Below are positions 42,424 to 52,117 of a stretch of 53,341 nucleotides of DNA, piece after piece. The stretch comes from Bacteroidota bacterium (GTDB lineage Bacteria > Bacteroidota > Bacteroidia > Chitinophagales > Chitinophagaceae). The stretch covers positions 1 through 53,341 of the forward strand of contig CANJRV010000006.1 in the NCBI GenBank assembly GCA_947476825.1, in the 5' to 3' direction. Position 1 is the first letter of the stretch. Every line of letters begins with the position of its first letter. The notes under the pieces are model-generated. The model searched no databases, was not told where the DNA came from, and was given only the letters and a program-made list of their open reading frames with translations. The translations under genes and the position numbers were made by a program.

Positions 42424-43947
42424 CTAATTATTGATTACTAATTTTCCAGTATTTAGTATTGCTTTCCCTTCTAATTGTCTGTACACATAAACTCCAGACA
42501 TCATATCATTTACATTGATAGCAACTGTTTGTGTAGTCTTTGAAAGGAAAATTTCTTTAATAACAATTCCGAGCATATCTACTATTTGTAATCTTGTATC
42601 AAAAGCAGAATTATACTTTATATTTAGTTGAGTGTTTGCAGGGTTGGGGTATAACAATATATTATTCGCCGCCTTTTGTACCTCAGTCGCACCATCAGGA
42701 AAGCACACCTTTGCACCCAAGCTATAATTAGGCATGCATGGCGGTGTACCAGCACCGCCATAATGAAATACGGAATCGAGCCTCAAACATCTAGGACAAA
42801 AATTACAACCAGCCCCTTTTACATCTGGGTTATCTATTCTACTCATTTGCTTGCTTAAACCATTAAAATTTCCAATATATAATTTGCTATCGGGGGCTAA
42901 GTAAATAGTAGTATAGTTTTGAAATTGGGTAAAGGTAGTGTCTATGCCTGCAACCAAATACCAAGTAGTATCTTGCGTATCATATTGATAAATATCATAT
43001 TGCAATGCCACATACAAAAAACGTCCGTTAGGTGAGTACGCCAAGCCAGTAGTGAGGGCATCTAAACCATTTGTAATACTATCTATAGGAAATACAATTT
43101 CAGGAGCATGTATAACTTTCAAATTAGATAATTTACCATAGCATCTATCAAAATCAAAAATAGACACTAAGCCAGTACTTTGGAAACTTTTTACTGTAGT
43201 TGCATATTTACTTCCATCATAATTAAAAACACTTTGCCCTTCTAAATCCCAAGCACCAAATAAGGGCTCATTAAACACCTGTCTGCCAAAGTCGTATACA
43301 CTATCTTGAGTAAACAAAAATTTATAAACAATATTACTATCGCCTCCTTGTTTTAGTAGCCACCAGTCTTTACCATTAGCATGTCTACATGCCATCATTT
43401 GCGTTTTGCTTAATTGTGCATTCTGCATTATAGGTTGCATTCGTTTTACTACTTTGCCTGCACCGCCATTGGCTTTCATGTCAATCACATTATAGAGCAA
43501 TAAATCAAAAAAACAACTTCCGCTATTTACATGGCATTCGTAGTATGCACTATCTGAGAAAGTAGGCGTAATAAAATAATACTTACTACTATCCATTGGC
43601 AAAAATATGCTTGATTGCGAAGCAAAACTCCAACCATTTTGTTCAGTATAGTAATAATTTGGAATTAGTGTATCACCACCATCAATATAATTTGCATTAC
43701 TATCATACACATTAAAACCATCGCTACACAAAATCAAATTGCCACTGGTATCGCAGATGTTGGAATTGCCTTCTGTAAAATAGGGGCTATAAAAGGTATC
43801 TAAATAAGTATTTATAATGCCTGTATTTGCAAAATTAATTTTATAAGAAATACCACCACCTGTTACCCATTCTTTGCCATAATTTACCTGTGCCTCAATT
43901 TTATTAATTAATAAAATCGTTAGTATAGCTAATATCGTTTTTTTCAT
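42424..43947 (-). CDS. Secreted Cys-motif beta-propeller protein with T9SS type A domain (operon B, gene 4)
   Basis: The 507-residue member of the propeller family has a signal peptide (MKKTILAILTILLINKIEAQ) and shared blades: NICDTSGNLILCSDGFNVYD, MMACRHANGKDWWLLKQGGD, FNYDGSKYATTVKS and LAYSPNGRFLYVALQYDIYQ. The Cys segment is GAGCNFCPRCLRLD with PPCMPNYSLGAKVC. Its sorting domain is the longer type (LLYPNPANTQLNIKYNSAFD, IVDMLGIVIKEIFL), unlike the short domain of the other three propellers, so the C-terminus has been exchanged. It is the last gene of operon B, two bases after the tail gene. Confidence 0.85.
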   Translation of the reverse strand: MKKTILAILTILLINKIEAQVNYGKEWVTGGGISYKINFANTGIINTYLDTFYSPYFTEGNSNICDTSGNLILCSDGFNVYDSNANYIDGGDTLIPNYYYTEQNGWSFASQSSIFLPMDSSKYYFITPTFSDSAYYECHVNSGSCFFDLLLYNVIDMKANGGAGKVVKRMQPIMQNAQLSKTQMMACRHANGKDWWLLKQGGDSNIVYKFLFTQDSVYDFGRQVFNEPLFGAWDLEGQSVFNYDGSKYATTVKSFQSTGLVSIFDFDRCYGKLSNLKVIHAPEIVFPIDSITNGLDALTTGLAYSPNGRFLYVALQYDIYQYDTQDTTWYLVAGIDTTFTQFQNYTTIYLAPDSKLYIGNFNGLSKQMSRIDNPDVKGAGCNFCPRCLRLDSVFHYGGAGTPPCMPNYSLGAKVCFPDGATEVQKAANNILLYPNPANTQLNIKYNSAFDTRLQIVDMLGIVIKEIFLSKTTQTVAINVNDMMSGVYVYRQLEGKAILNTGKLVINN

Positions 43948-43949
43948 AA

Positions 43950-44651
43950 TTATTCAATTAAGAATTTACCGGTTTCCTTTTGGAAATTATTTGAAATATA
44001 CTTATAGGTATAAATACCTCGTTCTAGATTTGTAACATTTAAAATTATTTTGTTTACACTTGCTTTTAAATCTATTTTCATTCTTTCTCTTCCAACTATG
44101 TCATATATAATTACTAACCCTGCTTCGTTGTATTTCATTTCGTATGCAATTGTAATTTGAGTACTTGCAGGATTAGGGTATATATTGAATTTATTAGTAC
44201 TTAAAATGGGAATTTTAGAATTAGGCAATAAAGACTTTAAGTAACTATTCTCTGCATCAAAAATCCCTTTTGTATTTCCACTAGTATTATTGGTTTTATA
44301 AACCCCTACATTATTACATAACTTTATATCATCAAACATACTCGCTGGCGAATACATTGCATTTAGTGTACGAGCTTTGTATACTGCTGTGCCACCTATG
44401 TAAGGACATTCGTTCGCCAATTCAACAATAATATCTTTATCTTCATTATTAAGTGCTACGCCTCCGTCTCTTAAAATTTTAAGATAAATATTATTGATGG
44501 TTTGTTCATTTTCATCTTGCATTCTTGTATTATCTATTGCATCATTATCCGAATGAGCTTCTAATCTTCTTTGTTCTATTATGCTTGCGTTATTGGTGGC
44601 AAATGCTGGAACACAGATAACGCAAATTAGATAGATTAAAATGATTTTCAT
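43950..44651 (-). CDS. Exported tail-only protein with T9SS type A domain (operon B, gene 3)
   Basis: The 233-residue protein has a signal peptide (MKIILIYLICVICVPAFA), then a helical linker (DENEQTINNIYLKILRDG) found also in the 1,757-residue protein. The conserved tail follows (ECPYIGGTAVYKARTLNAMY, DDIKLCNNVGVYK) with a type A sorting domain (NIYPNPASTQITIAY, IYDIVGRERMKIDLK). It is thus a detached copy of the end of the large beta-helix protein, with its own export signal. The ATG overlaps the stop of the propeller gene before it by one base. Confidence 0.82.
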   Translation of the reverse strand: MKIILIYLICVICVPAFATNNASIIEQRRLEAHSDNDAIDNTRMQDENEQTINNIYLKILRDGGVALNNEDKDIIVELANECPYIGGTAVYKARTLNAMYSPASMFDDIKLCNNVGVYKTNNTSGNTKGIFDAENSYLKSLLPNSKIPILSTNKFNIYPNPASTQITIAYEMKYNEAGLVIIYDIVGRERMKIDLKASVNKIILNVTNLERGIYTYKYISNNFQKETGKFLIE

Positions 44652-46114
44652 TATTCAACAATTACTTTTCTAACTTTATTGCAACATTTTATATAATAAA
44701 TACCACTGCTAAATTCTCTTACATCTATTTCATTCTCTTTAGTAGAGAAAATCATTTGCCCCACCGAATTATATAACTCTTTCTTTTTCTTATCCGCATT
44801 TATGATATAAAAAATAGCAGAAGAAGGATTAGGATAAATTTCTATTGTATTCTTTATATCTACTTCATTTACATCATCAGGAAAACACTCCTTAGCACCC
44901 AAGCTATAATTAGGCATACATGGTGGTGTGCCAGCTGTTATAAAACCTGTTAACGTATCTAACCTTAAACATCTTGGACAAAAATTACACCCCGCCCCTT
45001 TTATATCTGGATTATCTATTCGGCTCATTTGTTTACTTAAACCATTGAAATTTCCAATATATATTTTATTATCAGGTCCTAAATAAGCTGTTTCATAATC
45101 TTGAAACTGAATATAAGTTGTATCTAATCCTGCAATATGCAACCAAGTACTGTCTTGTAAATCGTATTGATAAATATTACTCATACTAATTACATAAAGA
45201 AATTTATTATTTGGCGAAAAAGCCAATCCTACAGATAAACGTTCAGTAATGGTTGTATCTGAAGGAATATGCTGTGAACCAGCAGGCATTTCCAATACCC
45301 AAGGATTGCTTAATTTTCCATAGCATCTATCAAAATCTGCTAAAAAAATTAGACCCGAACTGCTTCCATGCGAGGTTGTAGCGTATTTACTTCCATCTCC
45401 ATTAAATGTACTTTGTCCTCTTATATCCCAATTGCCCCATACAGGCTCATTAAATACTTGCACTCCTTTATCATACACACTATCTTGTGTAAACAGAAAA
45501 GTATGCACATTTGCATTGTCTCCTTCTTGTTTTAATAGCCACCAATCTTTGCCATTGCCATGTCGGCAAGCCATCATTTGCGTTTTACGTAGGTTAGCAT
45601 TTTGCAATAAGGGAATCATACGCTGTATAACTTTACCCGCGCCTCCATTCGCTTTCATGTCAATCACATTATATAGAAGTAGATCGAAATAGCAATTGTT
45701 ATTAGCTTGGCAATCTGCATAACGTGCATCACCCATAGTAGCGTTAATAAAATAGTATTTACTGCTATCCATTGGCAAGAAAATGCTATTTTGCGACAAG
45801 ATGCTAAAGCCATTATGAGCAACATAATAATCCTTATAAATTAGAGTATCTCCTCCATCTAAATAATTCCCTAAACTATCATAAACATTAAAGCCATCAC
45901 TTGCAAGTATTAAGCTGCCATTTGTGTCACAAATATTTGAATTGCCTCCAGTAAAATAGGATGATATATAATTATTACTATGAGTATAAATCAAAGAATT
46001 ATTGAAATTAATTTTTACACCACCTCTACCACTTACCCATTCATTGCCCAATTTTATTTGGGCATTGATGTAAAAGTTAGAAATCAATAGAATAAAAAAA
46101 ATAATTTGTTTCAT
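44651..46114 (-). CDS. Secreted Cys-motif beta-propeller protein with T9SS type A domain (operon B, gene 2)
   Basis: The 487-residue paralogue has a signal peptide (MKQIIFFILLISNFYINAQ) and blades NICDTNGSLILASDGFNVYD, MMACRHGNGKDWWLLKQEGD, FNGDGSKYATTSHGSSSG and LAFSPNNKFLYVISMSNIYQ. The Cys segment is GAGCNFCPRCLRLD, PPCMPNYSLGAKEC. The short sorting domain (IEIYPNPSSAIFYIINADKK, YNSVGQMIFSTKENEIDV) is very close to the one in the operon A propellers. It starts 3 bases after the giant beta-helix gene. Confidence 0.85.
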   Translation of the reverse strand: MKQIIFFILLISNFYINAQIKLGNEWVSGRGGVKINFNNSLIYTHSNNYISSYFTGGNSNICDTNGSLILASDGFNVYDSLGNYLDGGDTLIYKDYYVAHNGFSILSQNSIFLPMDSSKYYFINATMGDARYADCQANNNCYFDLLLYNVIDMKANGGAGKVIQRMIPLLQNANLRKTQMMACRHGNGKDWWLLKQEGDNANVHTFLFTQDSVYDKGVQVFNEPVWGNWDIRGQSTFNGDGSKYATTSHGSSSGLIFLADFDRCYGKLSNPWVLEMPAGSQHIPSDTTITERLSVGLAFSPNNKFLYVISMSNIYQYDLQDSTWLHIAGLDTTYIQFQDYETAYLGPDNKIYIGNFNGLSKQMSRIDNPDIKGAGCNFCPRCLRLDTLTGFITAGTPPCMPNYSLGAKECFPDDVNEVDIKNTIEIYPNPSSAIFYIINADKKKKELYNSVGQMIFSTKENEIDVREFSSGIYYIKCCNKVRKVIVE

Positions 46115-46117
46115 AGA

Positions 46118-49100
46118 TTATTCCTTTAATAATTTGCCTGACTCAATTTGAATATTATTTACGAAGTATTTATATATAAAAATTCCTTGCTCAAAATCAT
46201 TTAAACCCACAACAGCCTTATCGTTTTTTGATTGTAAGTAAATTGTCATTCTCTCTCTTCCCAGTATATCATAAATTATTAATTGACCTTCTTCATTAGG
46301 TTTTATACGATAAGAGATAATAATCTGACTATTTGTTGGATTAGGGTTTATACTAAATATAGTAGGATAAGCTAATTTAGTATCCATATGTTGTTTTACT
46401 TGTTGCAAGTATTCATTCTCTCTAGTAATGATTGATTTTGTATTACTATTATTTGTAGTTGTTTGTTTATATATACCCACATCACTGCACAACTTCAAAT
46501 CATCAAACATACTTGAAGGATAATAATTAGTAATAAGTGACCGTGCTTTAAACACAGCACTCCCACCAATATACGGACATTGATTTGCCAACTCAACAAT
46601 AAAAGTACTATCATCTACACTTAACGAATCAATACTATATCGAAGTACTTTTAAATATATCCTATTTATAATTTGCTCATTCTCATCTTGCGCTTCGGAG
46701 TCATCAATGTCTTCATTAGCTTGTTCTGTGTCTTCCAAATGTGCTTCAATATAAGCTGGGTTATTAGAGGTAAAATTATCTATCAGTTCTTGCAAACGGG
46801 CATCAGCAATATGTTCCTGTGCAATGGCACTATTATAAGTACTATTATAAAACGATAATAAAGTAGGATGGCTATTTCTGAAAATTGCATCCTTGCTAAG
46901 TTGATTAAATAATCTCTTACTATCATACCAATGCCCAAGCACTGGATACTCTGCATACTCTTTTGTGTCGGTAGCAATTGCCAAGGCTTCATCTAATCTA
47001 ATACTTTCATCTCCAGGATTTGCTTGTATCAAACTTGGACATCCAGTAAAGTATGTGGCACCCGTATTGTCTAAAATGTCATACTTACAATCATTTAAAA
47101 CATTTGTATTAATATTGACGCTTTGAGATTCTCCAGCTGCTATTAAATTTGTGAAAATTACGGCAGGGTCAGTGTTCTCACAAAATTTGAACACTTTAGC
47201 ACTTGGCACAGCCCCAGTAAATGTATTATTATTATCGTTAGTTGCATCACCTACATTTCCAAATGTTCCTTCGTCAACCAAATGCCGAAATACCCAGCCC
47301 ATAACTGATTCATGTACTGTATTGCCTTTTACATTGGCATCGTTGGTTGTACAATTATTTATTGCTGTTATACCAAAACGAGTATGTTCTATATAGTTAC
47401 AATTCAATTCTTGGTCAAGGCTTTTATTGAGTAATATACCGCACATATCTTCCCTAGTTTGATTCAATAAAGCTGGGTTCCCATAAATATTATTTTTGTT
47501 TATGATAGTACTATTTGCGTTCGTTGAACTTATGCCGCTCAAACTACTTGAATTCATGCAGACGATAGTACCAGTTTGGGTATTTGTCAAGTTTAACTCA
47601 TTTGCATGGGTATTCACATAAGTTCCAGTATTTAGTAGATTAATACCAGTACCTGAATATCCATCCAAGTCCACAAAATTACCTTCAATCGTCAAAGTGG
47701 AAGCACTCAAATTCGTAAAGTTTCTTACATCTATTCCTATTGGCCAAATAGTATTAAATGTACCAGCTGGAGCAATTGAACCAACTTCAACATGAATAAT
47801 ATTCCCTAGAATTGAACTATTATCATAGTCTTGTAAAAGTTGTATCCCAAGGTAAACATTCTCCAATGTATTACTTTCAATTTGATATTTCCTCCCAGTT
47901 GTAACATTATTCATTACTCCCATCAAACAATTATCTATATAAAGGTGTTTAGCATTCACTGCGGTGGCAATACTCACTATTGCCTTATCGCAATTTTTTA
48001 TCGCAAGACTTGCATCAGCATAGTTGGTGTTTTTTACATCAATTAAAGCATCATTCAAGTTTGGTAAAGTATTTCTTGCAAAAATGGCTGCACCATAAAA
48101 ATCATTCCCATCAGTTGAGTTATAGCATTTATTTATTTTTTGAACACCAATATTAGAACCTGTTAAAGTACTATTGGTTATATTATCAAAAGTGTTGTTA
48201 TAAATTCCAATATGGCTACTAGGTATCACAGCAGTACTGTAACTATTACTTACAAATATGCCAGTAAATAAATTCGTAAAATCATTGCCACTAGCAGCAT
48301 CTGTAAAATCTCCAATATTCAGTTGAGTTACATTATTTACAGTTATCCCAAAACTCCCTTTGGTGTAAGGTGCTATCATAGCACTGTTGCTAGTGAAGGT
48401 ATTATGCAAAACAAATCCAGTGTAGTTAGTAGAGGTCATATTAGAAAAAACAATACCGCTATTTTGATTATTTTCAAAATGAGAATCTGAAATTTCTGCT
48501 AATGCATTGTTTGTTATATACACACCAACTGTAGCATCTTTTATGGTACTATTATTTTTTACTATTACTTTTTGTAGTACATCATCTGCTACTATTCCAT
48601 TCCAGTAATCGCAACTTGCTTGTAAGGTGCTGTTACTTATATCCAATGTATATGGGCTTTGCATTTGCACATAACTTTGGTTTGTAAAATAAAGTGTGCA
48701 ATTGTCAAATGTAATGTCGTGATCAATTGTAAATATACCATCTATTAAAAGAATTTTATTGCTAAAAGTACTAACGTTTCCATTTTGAGCTATCATAGCC
48801 AAAGCTGTTGGGTTGGTCCAAGTTATTAAATTTACATTATTGCCAATGCTAGGGTCACAACATGGGACGGTATTTGTACCTGTGGTTATAAATGCAACTG
48901 CACCACACCCACTAGCACTATATGTAATTATTAATTTATGACAGCCGTCAGCTACGCCAACAATAGGGTTGGCAGTTGTAATCACTCCATCAAAACTAAC
49001 AGTATAACCAGTACCATTAGGGGTATAGGATATATCAGTATTTCCTCCATTCGGTGTCAAATTGTACATTATAGAAAATGCACCATTTGTAGAGATGTTA

Positions 49101-51391
49101 TTATACAATGGTGCAGAACAAGCATAGGCAGATAAAGTAGGGTGGTTGCCTTGTACACAAAGCTGCGGAAAAGGTATTGTGCCATACCACGAATTACCAC
49201 CCAAACACGGCCCCCAAATAGGATTTAATGTATTGCCTCCTGGATTGCATGCTTGGTCAATATATAACAAAGGAGTTGTGGAGGTAGTGGTAAACGTTGC
49301 TCCACTTTTCATTTCTAAATAGCTATTAGCTTCTTGTATCATTTGTCCATTCACTTCTACGGTAGAATTTCCGCAGTTAAAACTTGCATTATTCTCCACT
49401 TGTATAGAAGAAAACTTACCAATATTAATATCGTTATTGGGGTTCACACAACTTTGAGCTTCATTATGCAAAATGTATTTTGCGTATCCATCGAGTATAC
49501 CACCACTTTGTTTGCCAATTTCAAGTTGAATATTATTGCTTGGACTCGAGTTTAAACAATGGCTTATACGCCCACTAAATTCGAGTATGTTTGGTTGGCA
49601 GGCATTCGAACTACCCTCTACTAGCGCATATGCAGTTTGAAAATTATGAAACGACGAGTTGGCAGTTTGCATATTGTTTGTCACACTATTATTGCCTTTA
49701 AATATTACCCCTTCTATAAATGTATATGCTGCATTGGGGTCATTATTAGTAAATCCATCATTGTTGTATATAAAAGAGCAATTCTCAATAGTGCTATAAT
49801 CAGCGCTGCCATTATTAACAGGGCCAGTTTTTAGAGTAGCGAATTCACGCTGCGCATCATTAACCGTAAATGTACAATTTTCAAAATTGGTTCTTAACGA
49901 GTTCTGAATACTAACTAGTTCATAAAGCCCGCTCCAAGGCACTCCATTATATGGCTTATCTTCAAAGTCGCAATACTTAAATTGGGTTTCATAGCCATTG
50001 ATTGTGCCGCTATACGCATACACCACAGGGCAGTAAATATGGCAATGGTCAAATAAAAATTGCTCGCCTCTAACCCAGAGGCCATATCCATCCACTTTTG
50101 AAAATGTACATTCAATAAATTGCATATTATTAGTGGCAGCTGATGCCAGTATATCAGCATCATTGATAACGGCTTGCCCTGCATTGTCTTCAAAAAAACA
50201 ATGTATAAACTTGCCATTTGTCATCACTGAACTATGGGATTCAATATCCATTCCGGCTGATGGGTTGTTGGTAAAAAACTGATTTTTTAATATATTGAAT
50301 GCCCTCCCCGAATGTGAAAAATGGCTCTCAGTGCATGTAATTGCATTACCACCGACCCACGAAAATCCTTGTCTTCCATTTTTATATGATACGCAATTAT
50401 CAATGTCAATAATATTTGTCAAGGCTCCCGCCACCGTTATACCATCTAGACCCATCGAATGAAATCTACAATCAGACATTTTACTATTCGTACAATTAAA
50501 ATAATACACACTGTTATATGCTATCTGTATACCATCATGGTCGCCATACACGCCACCCAATTTCGCATGCTCGCTATTGCCGTCAATATCCAATTTTTCT
50601 ACTCGTATATTATTGCAATATTGGGCTTCTAAAAATTTGCCTGGATAAGCTGCAATTTCTTCTCCAGATACATTTACCCAAGTGTGTATAGGCGTTACCA
50701 AATCCAAGGAAATTATGTTGGGATCATTATTTGTAAAGCTGACAGGAGTTAAACTCCAAGGACTTGGCCAGTCGCTAGTAGTATTATTCGACGTTGTGTT
50801 ATATGTTGTTGTTATTCCGTTCACCACTTTGGTTGCTACAAAACCTTGAATTGTTTGACCAGGATTAAGGAACGAGCCAAACTGAACATTATCTGCGTAT
50901 TTTATATACGCATAATCGTTTGTAGGATCTCCGCTGGTTACAGTTATTTGGTTTATAAATTGGTTAGGATTACCCAAAAAAAGCATACTATTTTTACTTG
51001 CACTAAAATAACCAGCCAAGCCTGCTATCTGGTTACATACTATCAATGGGTTCGTCGAGCTAGGCGCATCAATTTCTATTTTGTATGAAACGCCAGTGAG
51101 CGCATTTTGGGGATAATCTGCATTGACTATGGAGGCAATATTATTAAAAATATCTGTCCAATTTATTACAGGGCCCAATAAGATATTTGCCTCATCCCAA
51201 TCTATAGTATTTATAATTGTAGTTTGCGAATAATTGGGAACTAAAGTAATACCAGTGGTATAAAGTAATCCATTACCTCCTGTTTTAGTAAGTGTAACTT
51301 TTCGAGCATAAGCAGCATTACTCAAATTCATTACAATTAAGGTCAACAATAATAATTTCAATGAATTCACCAAGGTTAATTTTCTAGTCAT
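46118..51391 (-). CDS. Giant secreted right-handed beta-helix protein with T9SS type A domain (operon B, gene 1)
   Basis: The 1,757-residue protein has a signal peptide (VNSLKLLLLTLIVMNLSNAA). About 1,350 residues follow of short Asn/Ser/Thr-rich rungs typical of parallel beta-helices (NKMSD-like ladders such as YFNCTNSKMSDCRFHSMGLD, ISDSHFENNQNSGIVFSN, IESNTLENVYLGIQL). A short Cys-containing insert lies near residue 750. A helical linker rich in Glu (EQANEDIDDSEAQDENEQII) leads to the conserved tail (QCPYIGGSAVFKARSLITNY) and the sorting domain (FSINPNPTNSQIIISYRIKP). Such helices bind or cleave polysaccharides or act as adhesins; no catalytic residues were identified. It heads operon B. 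Confidence 0.88.
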   Translation of the reverse strand: MTRKLTLVNSLKLLLLTLIVMNLSNAAYARKVTLTKTGGNGLLYTTGITLVPNYSQTTIINTIDWDEANILLGPVINWTDIFNNIASIVNADYPQNALTGVSYKIEIDAPSSTNPLIVCNQIAGLAGYFSASKNSMLFLGNPNQFINQITVTSGDPTNDYAYIKYADNVQFGSFLNPGQTIQGFVATKVVNGITTTYNTTSNNTTSDWPSPWSLTPVSFTNNDPNIISLDLVTPIHTWVNVSGEEIAAYPGKFLEAQYCNNIRVEKLDIDGNSEHAKLGGVYGDHDGIQIAYNSVYYFNCTNSKMSDCRFHSMGLDGITVAGALTNIIDIDNCVSYKNGRQGFSWVGGNAITCTESHFSHSGRAFNILKNQFFTNNPSAGMDIESHSSVMTNGKFIHCFFEDNAGQAVINDADILASAATNNMQFIECTFSKVDGYGLWVRGEQFLFDHCHIYCPVVYAYSGTINGYETQFKYCDFEDKPYNGVPWSGLYELVSIQNSLRTNFENCTFTVNDAQREFATLKTGPVNNGSADYSTIENCSFIYNNDGFTNNDPNAAYTFIEGVIFKGNNSVTNNMQTANSSFHNFQTAYALVEGSSNACQPNILEFSGRISHCLNSSPSNNIQLEIGKQSGGILDGYAKYILHNEAQSCVNPNNDINIGKFSSIQVENNASFNCGNSTVEVNGQMIQEANSYLEMKSGATFTTTSTTPLLYIDQACNPGGNTLNPIWGPCLGGNSWYGTIPFPQLCVQGNHPTLSAYACSAPLYNNISTNGAFSIMYNLTPNGGNTDISYTPNGTGYTVSFDGVITTANPIVGVADGCHKLIITYSASGCGAVAFITTGTNTVPCCDPSIGNNVNLITWTNPTALAMIAQNGNVSTFSNKILLIDGIFTIDHDITFDNCTLYFTNQSYVQMQSPYTLDISNSTLQASCDYWNGIVADDVLQKVIVKNNSTIKDATVGVYITNNALAEISDSHFENNQNSGIVFSNMTSTNYTGFVLHNTFTSNSAMIAPYTKGSFGITVNNVTQLNIGDFTDAASGNDFTNLFTGIFVSNSYSTAVIPSSHIGIYNNTFDNITNSTLTGSNIGVQKINKCYNSTDGNDFYGAAIFARNTLPNLNDALIDVKNTNYADASLAIKNCDKAIVSIATAVNAKHLYIDNCLMGVMNNVTTGRKYQIESNTLENVYLGIQLLQDYDNSSILGNIIHVEVGSIAPAGTFNTIWPIGIDVRNFTNLSASTLTIEGNFVDLDGYSGTGINLLNTGTYVNTHANELNLTNTQTGTIVCMNSSSLSGISSTNANSTIINKNNIYGNPALLNQTREDMCGILLNKSLDQELNCNYIEHTRFGITAINNCTTNDANVKGNTVHESVMGWVFRHLVDEGTFGNVGDATNDNNNTFTGAVPSAKVFKFCENTDPAVIFTNLIAAGESQSVNINTNVLNDCKYDILDNTGATYFTGCPSLIQANPGDESIRLDEALAIATDTKEYAEYPVLGHWYDSKRLFNQLSKDAIFRNSHPTLLSFYNSTYNSAIAQEHIADARLQELIDNFTSNNPAYIEAHLEDTEQANEDIDDSEAQDENEQIINRIYLKVLRYSIDSLSVDDSTFIVELANQCPYIGGSAVFKARSLITNYYPSSMFDDLKLCSDVGIYKQTTTNNSNTKSIITRENEYLQQVKQHMDTKLAYPTIFSINPNPTNSQIIISYRIKPNEEGQLIIYDILGRERMTIYLQSKNDKAVVGLNDFEQGIFIYKYFVNNIQIESGKLLKE

Positions 51392-51450
51392 GGCATTTAT
51401 TTTTAATGGTTAAGAAGCATATTTTCTTCCCATTCTGCCTAATCGTGCAG

Positions 51451-51540
51451 CATGGGCTTTTAACAAATACCATTTACTGAAGTACTAGACATACCTATAC
51501 TTAAGTAAATGCAAAAGCCCACGCTGTGCGCGGGCTTTGC
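51451..51540 (-). promoter_or_regulatory. Mutually exclusive hairpins upstream of operon B
   Basis: Reading the minus strand, segment 1 (GCAAAGCCCGCG, 51540-51529) can pair with segment 2 (GCGTGGGCTTTTGC, 51524-51511). Segment 2 can instead pair with segment 3 (AAAAGCCCAT, 51462-51453), helped by CATTTACT/AGTAAATG arms. The layout resembles an attenuator or riboswitch expression platform about 60-150 bases ahead of the start at 51391. No ligand family is recognised, and a mobile-element end is an alternative. Confidence 0.4.
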
Positions 51541-51790
51541 ATATATCTTTCTTGAGTCATTTTTTGAAAGTGTCTAATTTTCAGTACAAAGCACGTTATA
51601 TTCAAACGCAAATCAATATTTATTAAGAGCTGTATTTTTAAATTTCTCAACTGAGAAATATCATTATCCCATCATTCAATCCTCTATAAATGTAACACAC
51701 CTTTTCTAGCCAACAAACTTTTTTACAAATTCCTTTTTGAAATTAAGTAAATCCAATTTTTTGCAACTTATTAATTCTACATTTATTCTT

Positions 51791-51878
51791 CAGCACTTCA
51801 CGTTAGGGATAGAACGGAAATCCTTTTTTTTTCTTCAAAAAAAGATTGCAGTGATAGCCCGACCCGAAGGGGAACGCC
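51791..51878 (-). repeat. Interspersed hairpin element, copy 3 (family R1)
   Basis: On the minus strand it reads GGCGTTCCCCTTCGGGTCGG through a T7/A9 hairpin to CGTTCTATCCCTAACG, nearly identical to 19804-19887. It lies upstream of operon B in the same relative orientation as copy 2 upstream of operon A. The 51541-51790 stretch shows no gene. Confidence 0.85.
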
Positions 51879-51884
51879 TAAAAA

Positions 51885-52020
51885 GTAGTTAGTATTGAGT
51901 AGTTAGTATTGAGAAGTTAGGGAAAGTAGAAAGTAAAAAGTCGTAAGTCGTAAGGCGTAAGGCGTAAGTGGAAAGTTGAAAGGCATAAGTAGAAGTTAGC
52001 CACATCACATCTAACTACTA
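51885..52020. repeat. AGTTAGTATTGAG / GTAAGGCGTAAGG low-complexity stretch
   Basis: Tandem AGTAGTTAGTATTGAG units and GTCGTAAGTCGTAAGGCGTA units fill the space before the lgt 3' end. The second type is the reverse complement of the 14-mers at 17184-17323. Confidence 0.6.
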
Positions 52021-52117
52021 ACTACTCAATTTTTGCTCTCTTTGTCGATATGTTATATAATCTAAATCTGCTTGGGTTTGTCTGATTAAACCATCTTCAT
52101 AGGACTTCTCCGCCTTT

